18,263 nucleotides of DNA from an uncultured Bacteroidota bacterium (GCA_903825095.1 CAIJZF010000245.1:1-18263), one strand, 5' to 3'. Shown: positions 1 through 8,389, numbered from the stretch's first letter. The notes: generated by a model from the sequence alone, not told the origin. A program made the numbers and translations.

Positions 1-1352
1 GGGGTGCTACTTGGAAAAATGTAACACCTAAAGATATTCCACAATGGATGATGTGGAATAGAGTAGAAGTAGATCCTATCAGAAAAGGAACAGCTTATTT
101 TGCAGGAACGCGTTATAAATTAGATGATTATGCACCTTATTTATATGTAACACATGACTACGGTGAATCTTGGGAAAAAATCACCACTGGGATTAATCCT
201 ATGCATTTCACAAGAGCCATAGTAGCTAGTCCAAGAAAAGCGGGTGTTTTGTTTGCAGGTACTGAATATGGATTGTACGTTTCTATCAATGATGGAAAAT
301 CTTGGGAGCCTTTACAATTAAATTTACCGGTTACACCTATCACCGATTTATTAATTAGAGATAATAATTTAATTTTGGGTACACAAGGTAGAAGTTTATA
401 TATTTTAGATGACTTATCTTTTATTGAAAATTATCAAGCAAGCAATGCCACATCTTCAAAAGTATTCCCTGTGGCGAATGCCTATCGTGTGCCACCTCAA
501 ATGGGGGGACGTCGTAATCGTGGTGCCAAAGCAAGTATACCAGCGAATGTGGGTACGAATCCTCCAAAAGGAGTAGTCATTAATTATTGGTTGAAGGATG
601 CAAGCGATAGCACTACTGTTCAAATTGATATTTTAGACGAGAATAAAAAATTAGTTAGACATTTTAGTTCTAAAGAAACGGGCAAGGATAAATCAGCAAT
701 TGTAGTAGAAAGCGGATTGCAACAATTTACTTGGAATTTGTACCATAAAGAAATAGAGAAGCCTTCTGAAGATTTAATATTCTGGAATGGCACGACAAGC
801 CCGGTATTGGCAGCGCCTGGTAAGTACTTTGCTAAAGTAAGTATTGATAAAGATTCAGTGACTTATCCTTTCGAATTGATTGCCGATCCTAATTATAAAG
901 TATCTAATGCCGATTTAAAAGCGCAGGAGCAATTCTTATTAGAAGTTGCTTCTAGTTTTAATTCGATCATGAAAGCTTTAAAAGGTATTAAAGAAATTCG
1001 TGGCCAAGTGCAAGTCTTACAAAAGAAAACCAAGGATTCTAGTTTCCAAAAGCAAAGCGAAGCATTATTAGCTAGTCTTAAAACAATTGAAGAAGCTTTA
1101 CATCAAACCAAGGCGAAGAGCGGGCAGGATGTTTTAAACTTCCCTATACGTTTAGATGATAAATTGTCTGGTGTATTTGAATCTGCAGCAGCAGGCTATG
1201 TAGCACCTACTAAACAAGTAAGAGAAACCTATGCTGATTTAAAAGCACAAGCCGATGAGCAATTAAAGACATATGAAGCAATTAAAAAAGAAGGTGTCAA
1301 AGCCTTAAATGAAGCGGTACATAAATTAATGATACCTATTATTGGGAATTAA
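1..1352 (+). CDS. Asp-box (BNR/VPS10-like) propeller protein, C-terminal part
   Basis: The reading frame is open from base 3, so the gene starts before the window; about 449 residues up to the TAA are visible. Two Asp-box motifs, the turn found in sialidase and sortilin-type beta-propellers, are readable: T-H-D-Y-G-E-S-W near base 155 and S-I-N-D-G-K-S-W near base 285. A propeller end follows (LGTQGRSLYILDD), then a low-complexity Arg/Gly/Ala linker, a beta-rich segment with INYWLKD, and a helical tail of about 150 residues rich in Lys, Glu and Ala. This order matches the long (about 1000 residue) exported proteins often named glycosyl hydrolase or VPS10 domain-containing in Bacteroidota. No catalytic residues of a sialidase can be assigned from this part, so enzymatic activity is unproven. 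The C-terminus has no obvious type IX sorting domain. The family call is fairly secure; the function is unknown. Confidence 0.8.
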   Translation, partial: GATWKNVTPKDIPQWMMWNRVEVDPIRKGTAYFAGTRYKLDDYAPYLYVTHDYGESWEKITTGINPMHFTRAIVASPRKAGVLFAGTEYGLYVSINDGKSWEPLQLNLPVTPITDLLIRDNNLILGTQGRSLYILDDLSFIENYQASNATSSKVFPVANAYRVPPQMGGRRNRGAKASIPANVGTNPPKGVVINYWLKDASDSTTVQIDILDENKKLVRHFSSKETGKDKSAIVVESGLQQFTWNLYHKEIEKPSEDLIFWNGTTSPVLAAPGKYFAKVSIDKDSVTYPFELIADPNYKVSNADLKAQEQFLLEVASSFNSIMKALKGIKEIRGQVQVLQKKTKDSSFQKQSEALLASLKTIEEALHQTKAKSGQDVLNFPIRLDDKLSGVFESAAAGYVAPTKQVRETYADLKAQADEQLKTYEAIKKEGVKALNEAVHKLMIPIIGN

Positions 1353-1420
1353 TAGTTTTTCATTGTAAGAAATATTTTTAAATAGTGCTTAACTAAAAAA
1401 CTACGTTAAAATATACGCAT

Positions 1421-1454
1421 AAAAAAAGGTCCTCTGATGAAGAGGACCTTTTTT
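1421..1454. terminator. bidirectional intrinsic terminator
   Basis: A perfect 8-bp GC-containing stem (GGTCCTCT at 1428-1435 with AGAGGACC at 1441-1448, 5-nt loop) is flanked by seven A on the left and six T on the right. It therefore has a U-tract when read from either strand. It sits between the convergent Asp-box gene and the DUF1343 gene and can serve both. Confidence 0.9.
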
Positions 1455-1484
1455 ATAGGTGAAAATTTCTAGCGTATTATTTGC

Positions 1485-2690
1485 TTATTCAAAATCTTTA
1501 TACAATAAATATTTCTTTCTTATTTTTTTAAATCTAAGAATTCCCTTTTGCCAACTAGCTCGGATTGTATTCTCGGAAAGACCGGATTGAATTTGTTCCA
1601 TCAAGCTAGCATTGCCAGCAAGTTTATTAAAATAGTATTTCTTTTCATTGTCTGCTCCAGAGGCGACAAAAAAAGAATCTCTTTTTGGAAATGAATCATA
1701 CATTTCGATAATCAATCCAAGGTTAATTTTATTTGTTGGCGCTTTTATTTGAGATAAATCCCAACCATAACAAATTTGATTTTTTAATTTAGGGTCTTGA
1801 GCTCCCTTTTTTGAGGTAGGTGTAAATTCAAATCCTTTGTTAGAGACCAATGGATGACCTATGTACTCAAAAGCATGATCCGTACCTCTTCCCTCACTTA
1901 AAATAGTTCCTTCTATCAAACAAGTAGTTGGATACCAATAAATGGCATTCATACTTGTCAGATTGGGTGAAGGAGCAATGTTAAAGGTGTATAAGCTGGT
2001 ATGGTCATAATTTTTACAAGATACAATGGTTAGTGAAAATTTTTTGACGTGGCTGTTTTTTATCCAATGCTCTCCTTTCAGCATGCTGGCATATTCTCCA
2101 ATGGTCATCCCATATACAATGGGTACCGTATTTTTCCCCACAAAACTTGCAAAAGTTTTTTCAAGTACGGGACCATCTACATAATGTCCATTGGGGTTGG
2201 GTCTGTCTAAAATAATAAGCGGTTTATTATTTTCTTTAGCAGCTTCCATAAAATATTGCAAAGAAGAAATATAAGTATAAAAACGAGTGCCCACATCCTG
2301 AATGTCAAACAATAATATATCTACATCTTTTAAGTCGTTTTCGTCAGGCCCGTATTTATTGCCATATAAGGAAATTATTTTGATGCCTGTTTTTGAATCG
2401 ATTCCATCTTTTGTTTTTTCCCCTGCATCTGCAGTGCCTCTTAATCCATGCTCTGGTGTGAATATTTTTTGAATGGTAATGCCTGCTGAAAGTAAAGTAT
2501 CAATAAGATGTTGTCCATTGACTATGGCGGTATGATTGGTAAAAATACCTACTCTTTTGTTTTTTAATAAGGGAAAGTATTCCTCCGTTTGATATGCCCC
2601 AGGTAAAATGGGTGAAGGGCCTTGAGCAAAAATATTAGTGTTTGCCCATAATAAAAATAAGCTTGGAATTAGAAAAAATAATTTTTTCAT
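1485..2690 (-). CDS. namZ: Exo-beta-N-acetylmuramidase NamZ family (DUF1343, GH171)
   Basis: The 401-residue product starts with a lipophilic signal peptide (residues 1-23, ending NIFAQ), so it is exported to the periplasm or beyond. Family hallmarks are visible in order: FTPEHGLRGTADAGEK (77-92, with E80 and H81), LFDIQDVGTRFYTY (127-140), LDRPNPNG (161-168), APSPNL (239-244) and SEGRGTDHAFEYIG (265-278). DUF1343 proteins include Bacillus NamZ (YbbC), which removes N-acetylmuramic acid from the non-reducing end of peptidoglycan fragments, a step in cell-wall recycling. By inference this protein does the same in the periplasm. No murQ, nagZ or amgK neighbour is present; the next gene upstream is nadE, with 72 nt between, and a -7-like promoter element lies in that gap, so it is probably transcribed separately. 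Length fits the family. The family call is strong; the exact substrate is inferred. Confidence 0.85.
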   Translation of the reverse strand: MKKLFFLIPSLFLLWANTNIFAQGPSPILPGAYQTEEYFPLLKNKRVGIFTNHTAIVNGQHLIDTLLSAGITIQKIFTPEHGLRGTADAGEKTKDGIDSKTGIKIISLYGNKYGPDENDLKDVDILLFDIQDVGTRFYTYISSLQYFMEAAKENNKPLIILDRPNPNGHYVDGPVLEKTFASFVGKNTVPIVYGMTIGEYASMLKGEHWIKNSHVKKFSLTIVSCKNYDHTSLYTFNIAPSPNLTSMNAIYWYPTTCLIEGTILSEGRGTDHAFEYIGHPLVSNKGFEFTPTSKKGAQDPKLKNQICYGWDLSQIKAPTNKINLGLIIEMYDSFPKRDSFFVASGADNEKKYYFNKLAGNASLMEQIQSGLSENTIRASWQKGILRFKKIRKKYLLYKDFE

Positions 2691-2740
2691 AAATCAATTG
2701 AATTGTTGTTAGTACAATATAATCCTTATAAATAATAAAC

Positions 2741-2748
2741 CAAAGTTA
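2741..2748 (-). promoter_or_regulatory. Bacteroidota -7 promoter element for the DUF1343 gene
   Basis: On the minus strand this reads TAACTTTG, an exact match to the Bacteroidota -7 consensus TAnnTTTG, 50 nt before the ATG at 2690. No TTG is seen at the expected -33 spacing, so the call rests on the -7 element and on its place in a 72-nt intergenic gap. Confidence 0.45.
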
Positions 2749-2762
2749 AAAAGTAAATACCG

Positions 2763-4445
2763 CTAATTTAAATATTTAGCCACAATGGGAACGCGTCTTC
2801 CTACACCAAAGGCTTTAGGTGAAATACGAATAATAGGACAGAATTGATTTCTTTTATATTCGTTGGTATTCACCATCTTTAAAGTCTTATCTACCAGTGC
2901 ACTGTCAAAGCCTAAGGACTTAATGCTCGCAGGGTCGGCTCTTTTTTCTATGTATTGAAAAAGTATTTGATCTAGTATCTCATAGGCAGGTAAACTATCG
3001 CTGTCTTTTTGATCGGGTCTTAATTCAGCACTAGGTGCCTTTGTGATAATATGTGCTGGAATTATTTCTTGACTACGATTTATATATTTAGCTAGTTCAT
3101 ACACTTGCATTTTATAGCAATCGCCAAGTACACCCAAACCACCTGCCATATCCCCATATAAAGTACCATAACCAGTAGCGAGTTCACTTTTGTTAGAAGT
3201 ATTTAATAACACATAGCCGAATTTATTGGCAATGGCCATTAAAATATTTCCTCTCGACCTGCTTTGTATATTTTCTTCTGCTAAAGAAAAAGGTAAGTCT
3301 TTGAATAATGGCTTTAATGTATGTAAAAAACTTTCATACACTTCTTTAATGGCAATGGTATCGTAAGGGTTTTGTAAATTTTTACTCAATGCTACTGCGT
3401 CGTCCACGGAATGGCTAGTAGAATAAGCAGAAGGCATTAAAATAGCTCTCACATTTTCAGCACCTAAGGCTTCACAAGCAATGGCTAAGGTAACTGCTGA
3501 ATCAATGCCACCTGATGAACCTAGTATAGCTTTTGTAAAACCCATTTTAGTAAAATAATCCTTCACGCCTAAGACCAAGGCTTTATATACTTGATCAATA
3601 TTTAAAGCGGGCTCTAAAGTAAGCGGGTTTAATTCTTTATTGGGCACTCTTGCAGCAGGTTCAATAATAGGTGCATTTATCATACCGTCTTCTGTGCATT
3701 CAAAAATTTCCATCGCAGATTCAAACATAGGAAGTGCTCCGCAAAGATTGGCCATCTTATCAAAGGCAAAAGAACCTCCGTCAAATACAATCTCTGTTTG
3801 ACTTCCCACAGCATTGCAATAAAATAAAGGAATCTTATATTTTAATACATTGGCTTTAATAGTGGCCTTTCTATCTTCATCATGCGTATAATCAAAAGGA
3901 GAAGCACTTAAGTTTAATAAAATATCAGGAGACTGCTCCATCATTTTATCCATCGGACAAATTCGGTACAGTGGGTTATCCCCTAAGTTCCAAATATCTT
4001 CACAAATAGTAATGGCCAATTTTTTTCCTTTAAAAGGAACTACTTTCCAATCATCGGCAGGTTCAAAATATCTGTTCTCATCAAAAACATCGTAAGTAGG
4101 TAGTAATGTTTTATGAATTTCTGCAATAATTTTTTTATCGTGCAAGAAAAAAGCAGCGTTGTATAAATCTTTTCCTTTTTTATTCGGATTGCGTGCTGGG
4201 CTGCCAATTAAAACACCAATAGTATCAGCCGCTTCTTTAATAATATCTACTTGTGCGTAGCATTGAGTAATAAAATCATTGAACTCTACAAAATCTCGGG
4301 CAGGATAGCCGCAAACACTCATCTCACTAAATAAAATTAAATCTGCACCTTGCTTTTTGGCCTCATCAATGGCGCAAAGCATTTTGGAAGTGTTCTGTTC
4401 AAAATTGCCAATGTGATAATTTTGTTGTGCGATACAAATTTTCAT
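2763..4445 (-). CDS. nadE: Glutamine-dependent NAD+ synthetase
   Basis: The product makes NAD+ from deamido-NAD+ (nicotinic acid adenine dinucleotide), ATP and ammonia released from glutamine, the last step of NAD synthesis, in the cytoplasm. The 560 residues hold two domains. The N-terminal nitrilase-fold glutaminase (about 1-260) shows the Glu-Lys-Cys triad: E41 in LFSEMSVCGYP, K112 in EIHKTLLPTYDVF and C148 in ITICEDIW. The C-terminal synthetase (about 280-560) has the ATP-pyrophosphatase P-loop SSGGIDS (310-316) and the segment SNKSELATGYGTLYGD (417-432). All key residues are present, so both half-reactions should work. Length suits the compact bacterial two-domain form. It lies 15 nt downstream of apaG and is probably cotranscribed with it. 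Identification is very secure. Confidence 0.96.
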   Translation of the reverse strand: MKICIAQQNYHIGNFEQNTSKMLCAIDEAKKQGADLILFSEMSVCGYPARDFVEFNDFITQCYAQVDIIKEAADTIGVLIGSPARNPNKKGKDLYNAAFFLHDKKIIAEIHKTLLPTYDVFDENRYFEPADDWKVVPFKGKKLAITICEDIWNLGDNPLYRICPMDKMMEQSPDILLNLSASPFDYTHDEDRKATIKANVLKYKIPLFYCNAVGSQTEIVFDGGSFAFDKMANLCGALPMFESAMEIFECTEDGMINAPIIEPAARVPNKELNPLTLEPALNIDQVYKALVLGVKDYFTKMGFTKAILGSSGGIDSAVTLAIACEALGAENVRAILMPSAYSTSHSVDDAVALSKNLQNPYDTIAIKEVYESFLHTLKPLFKDLPFSLAEENIQSRSRGNILMAIANKFGYVLLNTSNKSELATGYGTLYGDMAGGLGVLGDCYKMQVYELAKYINRSQEIIPAHIITKAPSAELRPDQKDSDSLPAYEILDQILFQYIEKRADPASIKSLGFDSALVDKTLKMVNTNEYKRNQFCPIIRISPKAFGVGRRVPIVAKYLN

Positions 4446-4460
4446 GGGCCAAAGGTAGGC

Positions 4461-4847
4461 TTAGTTTAATTTAACTGGCGCAGCCATTTTAAAGGCTGGA
4501 ATATTGACATTGATTAAATCCTTGGTTTCAATATTCTCCATGGTATAATAACCTTGCATTTTACCTAATTCACTTTTTAAGTGACAGCCACTTACATATT
4601 GATAATGTTTACCTGGCATAATTAAAGGTTGTACTCCTACCACACCTTCGCCTTCTACAATTCTGTGTTCACTATTGCTGTCAAATACTTCCCAATAACG
4701 TCTCAATAATTTAACGGGAAATGAATTGTGATTTTCGATGGTAATTCTGTAAGCAAACATGTATTCATTTTGCAAAGGATTGCTGTAGTCTTTTTGGTAA
4801 AAAGTCTCGATACTAACCTCTACGCCTTCTGAAATTTTAGAGACCAT
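4461..4847 (-). CDS. apaG: ApaG family protein (DUF525)
   Basis: This is a small cytoplasmic protein with an immunoglobulin-like (FnIII-type) fold; its name comes from the E. coli apaGH locus and its biochemical role is not settled. The ATG at 4847 is chosen because it gives the family's usual beginning, MVSKISEGVEVSIETFYQ; the frame can be extended five codons to a TTG at 4862, which is less likely. Conserved features are the strand YRITIENHN, the segment LLRRYWEVFDSN and VVGVQPLIMPG followed by YQYVSGC, where the GxxP-type loop of the family lies, and MQGYYTM near the end. The resulting 128 residues match the family. It is the first gene before nadE on the minus strand, with a 15-nt gap. 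The family call is secure; the function is not known. Confidence 0.92.
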   Translation of the reverse strand: MVSKISEGVEVSIETFYQKDYSNPLQNEYMFAYRITIENHNSFPVKLLRRYWEVFDSNSEHRIVEGEGVVGVQPLIMPGKHYQYVSGCHLKSELGKMQGYYTMENIETKDLINVNIPAFKMAAPVKLN

Positions 4848-4941
4848 AAGAATTAACGTCAATAAGTGCTTTTGCAGAGAATACTGCGGGATAAAAGTAC
4901 CAAAAATTTGCCCCGATTATATAAAAAAACCCTCTATTTTT

Positions 4942-4971
4942 TTATTAGACCCCCTAAGTCGCGTAACTTTG
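4942..4971 (+). promoter_or_regulatory. Putative Bacteroidota promoter for isocitrate dehydrogenase
   Basis: TAACTTTG at 4964-4971 matches the -7 consensus TAnnTTTG exactly. At the canonical 19-nt spacing upstream, 4942-4944 reads TTA, one base off the -33 TTG. The element ends 59 nt before the IDH ATG, leaving a 5' leader of roughly 50 nt. A short inverted repeat lies in that leader (CATTAC 4984-4989, GTAATG 4997-5002). Confidence 0.55.
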
Positions 4972-5030
4972 CGAAAACTAATGCATTACGTATTGGGTAA
5001 TGTGGTAAAAATCTAATAAAATCAGTCACA

Positions 5031-6482
5031 ATGAAGATCGCAGTAGCTAAAGGAGACGGTATCGGCCCAGAAATTATGGACGCCGTAATTGATGTGTTTA
5101 ATGCCGCCAAAGTACCTTTGGAATACGATTTTGTGGATATGGGAAAATGGGTTTTTGACAAAGGTTTTAGTAATGGTATGACAGCAGAAGCGAAGGATAC
5201 TATTGAAGATTTAGGTATTCTTTTTAAAGGCCCCATGGAGACACCAAAAGGCAAGGGCGTGAAAAGTGTAAATGTAACTGCGCGTAAAACATGGAACACC
5301 TATGCAAATAAAAGAACTTTTCAAACTTTAAGTGGTGTAGATACCGTTTTTAGTAAAGCAGGTATTCCTATTGATATTACTATTGTTAGAGAAAATATTG
5401 AAGATACCTATGGAGGTATTGAACATATGTTAACACAAGATGTGGCCTTGGGTCGTCGATTTATTACAAGACCAGGTAGCATGCAAGTTATTCGTTATGC
5501 ATTTGAGATGGCAAAGAAAAAAGGAGCCAAGCGTATTACTTGTGGACATAAAGCAAACATCATGAAATTAACAGATGGTTTGTTTTTAGAAGTATTTAAA
5601 GAAGTAGCGAAAGAATATCCTGAATTAAAAGCAGATGACGTTATTGTAGATGACCTTTGTATGAAATTAGTAAGCCGTCCAGACTTATTTGATGTAGTGG
5701 TATTAACGAATTTACAAGGAGATATTGTAAGTGACTTATGCGCTGGATTAGTGGGTGGGCTTGGTTTTGCGCCTTCTGCTAATATTGGAGATCATATTTC
5801 TATATTCGAAGCCGTGCATGGTACCGCTCCAGATATTGCTGGAAAAAATATTGCGAACCCCACAGCTTTATTATTAAGTGGTTTAGGTATGTTGCATCAT
5901 TTAGGTTTAATGGAACAAGCAGCTACCATTGAAAATGCATTATTATATACTTTAGAATCGGGTGTGCATACTGGCGATTTTGGAGATCGCGCTACTGCTT
6001 CTTTATCTACTACAGCCTTTGCGCAAGCGGTGATTCAAAATTTTGGTAAACTACCTAGTCATAATCCAAAACCAAGTCTAGCTAATTTTTATGTAACGCC
6101 TACTAATTTTAAATTAGAAAGCAATCCAATGTTACAAAGTGATTTAAATGATCATCATAAAATTGTAGGAGTAGATTTCTTTATTGAAAGTGCAGAGCAA
6201 CCACAAGTTATTGCCGATAAATGTTTATTGCATGCTAGTGCTACTTTAAAACTTGTCACTATTACCAACAGAGGAACACAGGTTTGGCCTTCAGGTTCTG
6301 TATTTACCAACTTAATTAATCAATACTATTGTCGTTTTGAAACAGTAAATGAATCGCCACTTTCTCAAGATGATGTGATTGATTTATACCGTGCCTTAGC
6401 TGTTAATTTTAAGATTTGCTCTTTAGAAATTTTGAACATGTGGGCCGACAAAAAAGCCTATAGTTTGGCACAGGGTCAATAG
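5031..6482 (+). CDS. icd: Isocitrate dehydrogenase (Thermus/Rickettsia-type long form)
   Basis: The 483-residue enzyme oxidatively decarboxylates isocitrate to 2-oxoglutarate in the TCA cycle. The beta-decarboxylating dehydrogenase fold is clear: GDGIGPEIM (8-16), the substrate motif IVRENIEDTYGGIEH (118-132, with R120 and Y127), the catalytic Lys in GHKANIMK (K174), the metal-binding Asp region NLQGDIVSDL (227-236) and the cofactor loop HGTAPDIAGKNIANP (263-277). About 140 residues after position 340 form an extra C-terminal domain, as in the Thermus and alphaproteobacterial long forms. In the cofactor loop, the Lys-Tyr pair that binds the NADP 2'-phosphate in E. coli IDH is replaced by D268-I269, the pair typical of NAD-using relatives, so NAD+ use is likely although such proteins are often annotated as NADP-dependent. 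It appears monocistronic or loosely followed by the PDH E2 gene 126 nt downstream. Confidence 0.93.
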   Translation: MKIAVAKGDGIGPEIMDAVIDVFNAAKVPLEYDFVDMGKWVFDKGFSNGMTAEAKDTIEDLGILFKGPMETPKGKGVKSVNVTARKTWNTYANKRTFQTLSGVDTVFSKAGIPIDITIVRENIEDTYGGIEHMLTQDVALGRRFITRPGSMQVIRYAFEMAKKKGAKRITCGHKANIMKLTDGLFLEVFKEVAKEYPELKADDVIVDDLCMKLVSRPDLFDVVVLTNLQGDIVSDLCAGLVGGLGFAPSANIGDHISIFEAVHGTAPDIAGKNIANPTALLLSGLGMLHHLGLMEQAATIENALLYTLESGVHTGDFGDRATASLSTTAFAQAVIQNFGKLPSHNPKPSLANFYVTPTNFKLESNPMLQSDLNDHHKIVGVDFFIESAEQPQVIADKCLLHASATLKLVTITNRGTQVWPSGSVFTNLINQYYCRFETVNESPLSQDDVIDLYRALAVNFKICSLEILNMWADKKAYSLAQGQ

Positions 6483-6608
6483 AATCAAGGCTTTTACTTA
6501 AATAGCCCTGTTTTTGGCCTCTTTTTGATAGAAAATTGCGTTTTCTGGTGGGAAAAAAAACATTTTTGATGTAATTTCACGCCTAATTACAAAACATCCC
6601 TTTAACCT

Positions 6609-8294
6609 ATGGCTGAAGCAATATTAATGCCCCGTTTGAGTGATACCATGACCGAAGGTGTGGTAGCAGCTTGGCATAAAAATGTGGGGGATACCGTTAA
6701 AAAAGGAGACTTACTAGCTGAAATTGAAACGGACAAAGCCACCATGGAATTGGAGAGCTATCAAGATGGTATTTTATTGCATATTGGTACTCCTCGTGGA
6801 GGCAAATTACAAGTGAATGATTTACTAGCCATATTTGGAAAACAAGGAGAAGATATTTCTGCACTTATTGCAGCGAATACACAAGGCGCTTCCCCTGCTG
6901 CAAGTTCAACTGCAACAGCAAGCACTACTGCTCCTGCAACTCCTGCTGTACCAACTACAAGTCCAGCAACAACTTCAAGTTCAGCAACAACTGCAAATAG
7001 TATTGATGCAAGTACTATGGAAGAAGTCGTATTAATGCCACGTTTAAGTGATACCATGACAGAAGGTGTGATTGCAGGTTGGCATAAAAAAGTAGGAGAT
7101 AAAGTAGCAAAAGGAGAAGTGTTGGCAGATATCGAAACAGATAAAGCCACCATGGAATTGGAATCTTATAAAGATGGTATTTTATTATACCAAGGCGCAC
7201 AAGCTGGCGAAAAAATATTAGTCAATCAACTATTATGTATTATTGGACAACCTGGTTTAGATATTGATAGCATTGTAAAGTCTATCAAAGCGCCATCAAG
7301 TACTGAAGCGCCTAAGCCTGCTAGTCCTGCTGCAGCAGCTACAACAGCTTCTGCTGCGCCATCTGCACCAGTTTCATCACCAGCATCTGCTAATACAATT
7401 GCATCTACCGCTGTAGTAAATGAAGGAAGAATATTTGCATCCCCTTTAGCAAAGAAAATTGCAAAAGAAAAAGGGATAGATTTAAAATATGTGCAAGGTA
7501 CAGGTGAGCATGGAAGAATTACAAGAACTGATCTAGAAAATTATAAGCCTGCTAGCAATACTTCAAGTACTGCAAGAGCAGCAGCTCCCAAAAATACAAA
7601 TTTCGTAGGCCAAGTAAGTTTTGTGGATACACCGGTTTCGCAAATGCGTAAAACCATTGCAAGACGTTTAAGCGAAAGTTTATTTACGGCGCCGCATTTT
7701 TACTTAACTATGAAAATTAACATGGATGCTACCATTGCTGCAAGAACGGTAGTGAATGAAACAGCACCTGTTAAAATTAGTTTCAACGATTTTATTGTAA
7801 AAGCAGTAGCGCTTTCTTTAAAACAACATCCTAAAGTAAATAGTAGTTGGTTAGGCGATGTGATTCGCGAGAACCATCATGTGAATATTGGTATTGCTGT
7901 GGCAGTTGACGAAGGATTATTGGTCCCTGTACTTCGTTTTGCAGACGGACTTTCTTTGGATGAAATAAGTGTATCTGTAAAAGAGTTTGCTAAAAAAGCA
8001 AAAGATAAAAAATTGCAACCTTCAGATTGGGAAGGAAGCACTTTCACCATTTCTAATTTAGGTATGTTTGGAATAGATTCATTCACAGCCATTATTAACC
8101 CTCCCGATGCTTGTATACTAGCAGTAGGTGGTATTGCACAAGAGCCTGTAGTGAAAAATGGTCAAATTGTACCAGGCAATGTAATGAATGTAACTTTAAG
8201 TTGCGACCATAGAGTAGTAGATGGTGCAACTGGATCAGCTTTCTTACAAACTTTGAAAAGCTATTTAGAAGAACCTATAAGAATGTTTGTGTAG
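6609..8294 (+). CDS. pdhC: Pyruvate dehydrogenase E2, dihydrolipoamide acetyltransferase
   Basis: This is the core subunit of the pyruvate dehydrogenase complex, passing acetyl groups from E1 to CoA on swinging lipoyl arms. The 561 residues contain two lipoyl domains (about 1-80 and 137-216) with lipoylation lysines K43 and K179 in identical ETDKATMELES contexts, two flexible Ala/Pro/Thr/Ser linkers (91-133 and 229-268), a peripheral-subunit-binding domain (about 273-312, FASPLAKKIAKEKGIDL) and the catalytic acyltransferase domain (about 340-561) with the active-site motif DHRVVDG (H534, D538). The repeated LMPRLSDTMTEGV opening supports an acetyltransferase rather than a succinyltransferase. 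No E1 or E3 gene is adjacent, so the complex is encoded at scattered loci. The ATG at 6609 gives the normal lipoyl-domain start. The symbol could equally be aceF. Confidence 0.94.
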   Translation: MAEAILMPRLSDTMTEGVVAAWHKNVGDTVKKGDLLAEIETDKATMELESYQDGILLHIGTPRGGKLQVNDLLAIFGKQGEDISALIAANTQGASPAASSTATASTTAPATPAVPTTSPATTSSSATTANSIDASTMEEVVLMPRLSDTMTEGVIAGWHKKVGDKVAKGEVLADIETDKATMELESYKDGILLYQGAQAGEKILVNQLLCIIGQPGLDIDSIVKSIKAPSSTEAPKPASPAAAATTASAAPSAPVSSPASANTIASTAVVNEGRIFASPLAKKIAKEKGIDLKYVQGTGEHGRITRTDLENYKPASNTSSTARAAAPKNTNFVGQVSFVDTPVSQMRKTIARRLSESLFTAPHFYLTMKINMDATIAARTVVNETAPVKISFNDFIVKAVALSLKQHPKVNSSWLGDVIRENHHVNIGIAVAVDEGLLVPVLRFADGLSLDEISVSVKEFAKKAKDKKLQPSDWEGSTFTISNLGMFGIDSFTAIINPPDACILAVGGIAQEPVVKNGQIVPGNVMNVTLSCDHRVVDGATGSAFLQTLKSYLEEPIRMFV

Positions 8295-8297
8295 TTC

Positions 8298-8335
8298 TAT
8301 TATTTGGCCTTTTAAAAATATAAGGCCAAATAATA
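8298..8335. repeat. Perfect 14-bp inverted repeat (hairpin) after the E2 gene
   Basis: Bases 8298-8311 (TATTATTTGGCCTT) pair without mismatch with 8322-8335 around a 10-nt A/T loop. It begins 3 nt past the E2 stop codon. No T-tract follows on the plus strand, so it is not a classical intrinsic terminator by itself; it may protect the 3' end of the mRNA or assist the terminator just downstream. Confidence 0.75.
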
Positions 8336-8354
8336 ATCCACTCTAATGAAATTA

Positions 8355-8387
8355 AAAAAAGCCCCGCGAAAATCGCAGGGCTTTTTT
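8355..8387. terminator. Bidirectional intrinsic terminator between E2 and metalloprotease
   Basis: AAAAAAGCCC at 8355-8364 pairs with GGGCTTTTTT at 8378-8387, and GCGA (8366-8369) pairs with TCGC (8373-8376) after a single C-A mismatch, leaving a 3-nt loop. The A- and T-tracts give a U-tail in both directions, which suits its place between two convergent genes. It ends 2 nt from the metalloprotease stop codon. Confidence 0.9.
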
Positions 8388-8389
8388 AG

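Noticed and set aside
4848..4862. Upstream TTG start giving a five-codon longer ApaG
   Set aside because: The ATG at 4847 begins the conserved MVSKI-type N-terminus; the extension adds non-conserved residues and uses a rarer start codon.
4934..5299. 121-codon minus-strand open frame over the icd promoter and 5' end
   Set aside because: It is antisense to the well-supported IDH start, covers its promoter, and has no recognisable domain; its length follows from the coding bias of icd.
6483..6608. Possible promoter or terminator between icd and the E2 gene
   Set aside because: Only weak stems (such as AGAAAA/TTTTCT at 6530-6546) and a poor -7 match (TAATTTCA) are present; neither is strong enough to annotate.
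6761..7153. 130-codon minus-strand frame inside the E2 gene
   Set aside because: It lies opposite the lipoyl domains and the Ala/Thr/Pro linker; its Val/Ala-rich composition is the reverse of that linker, not an independent protein.
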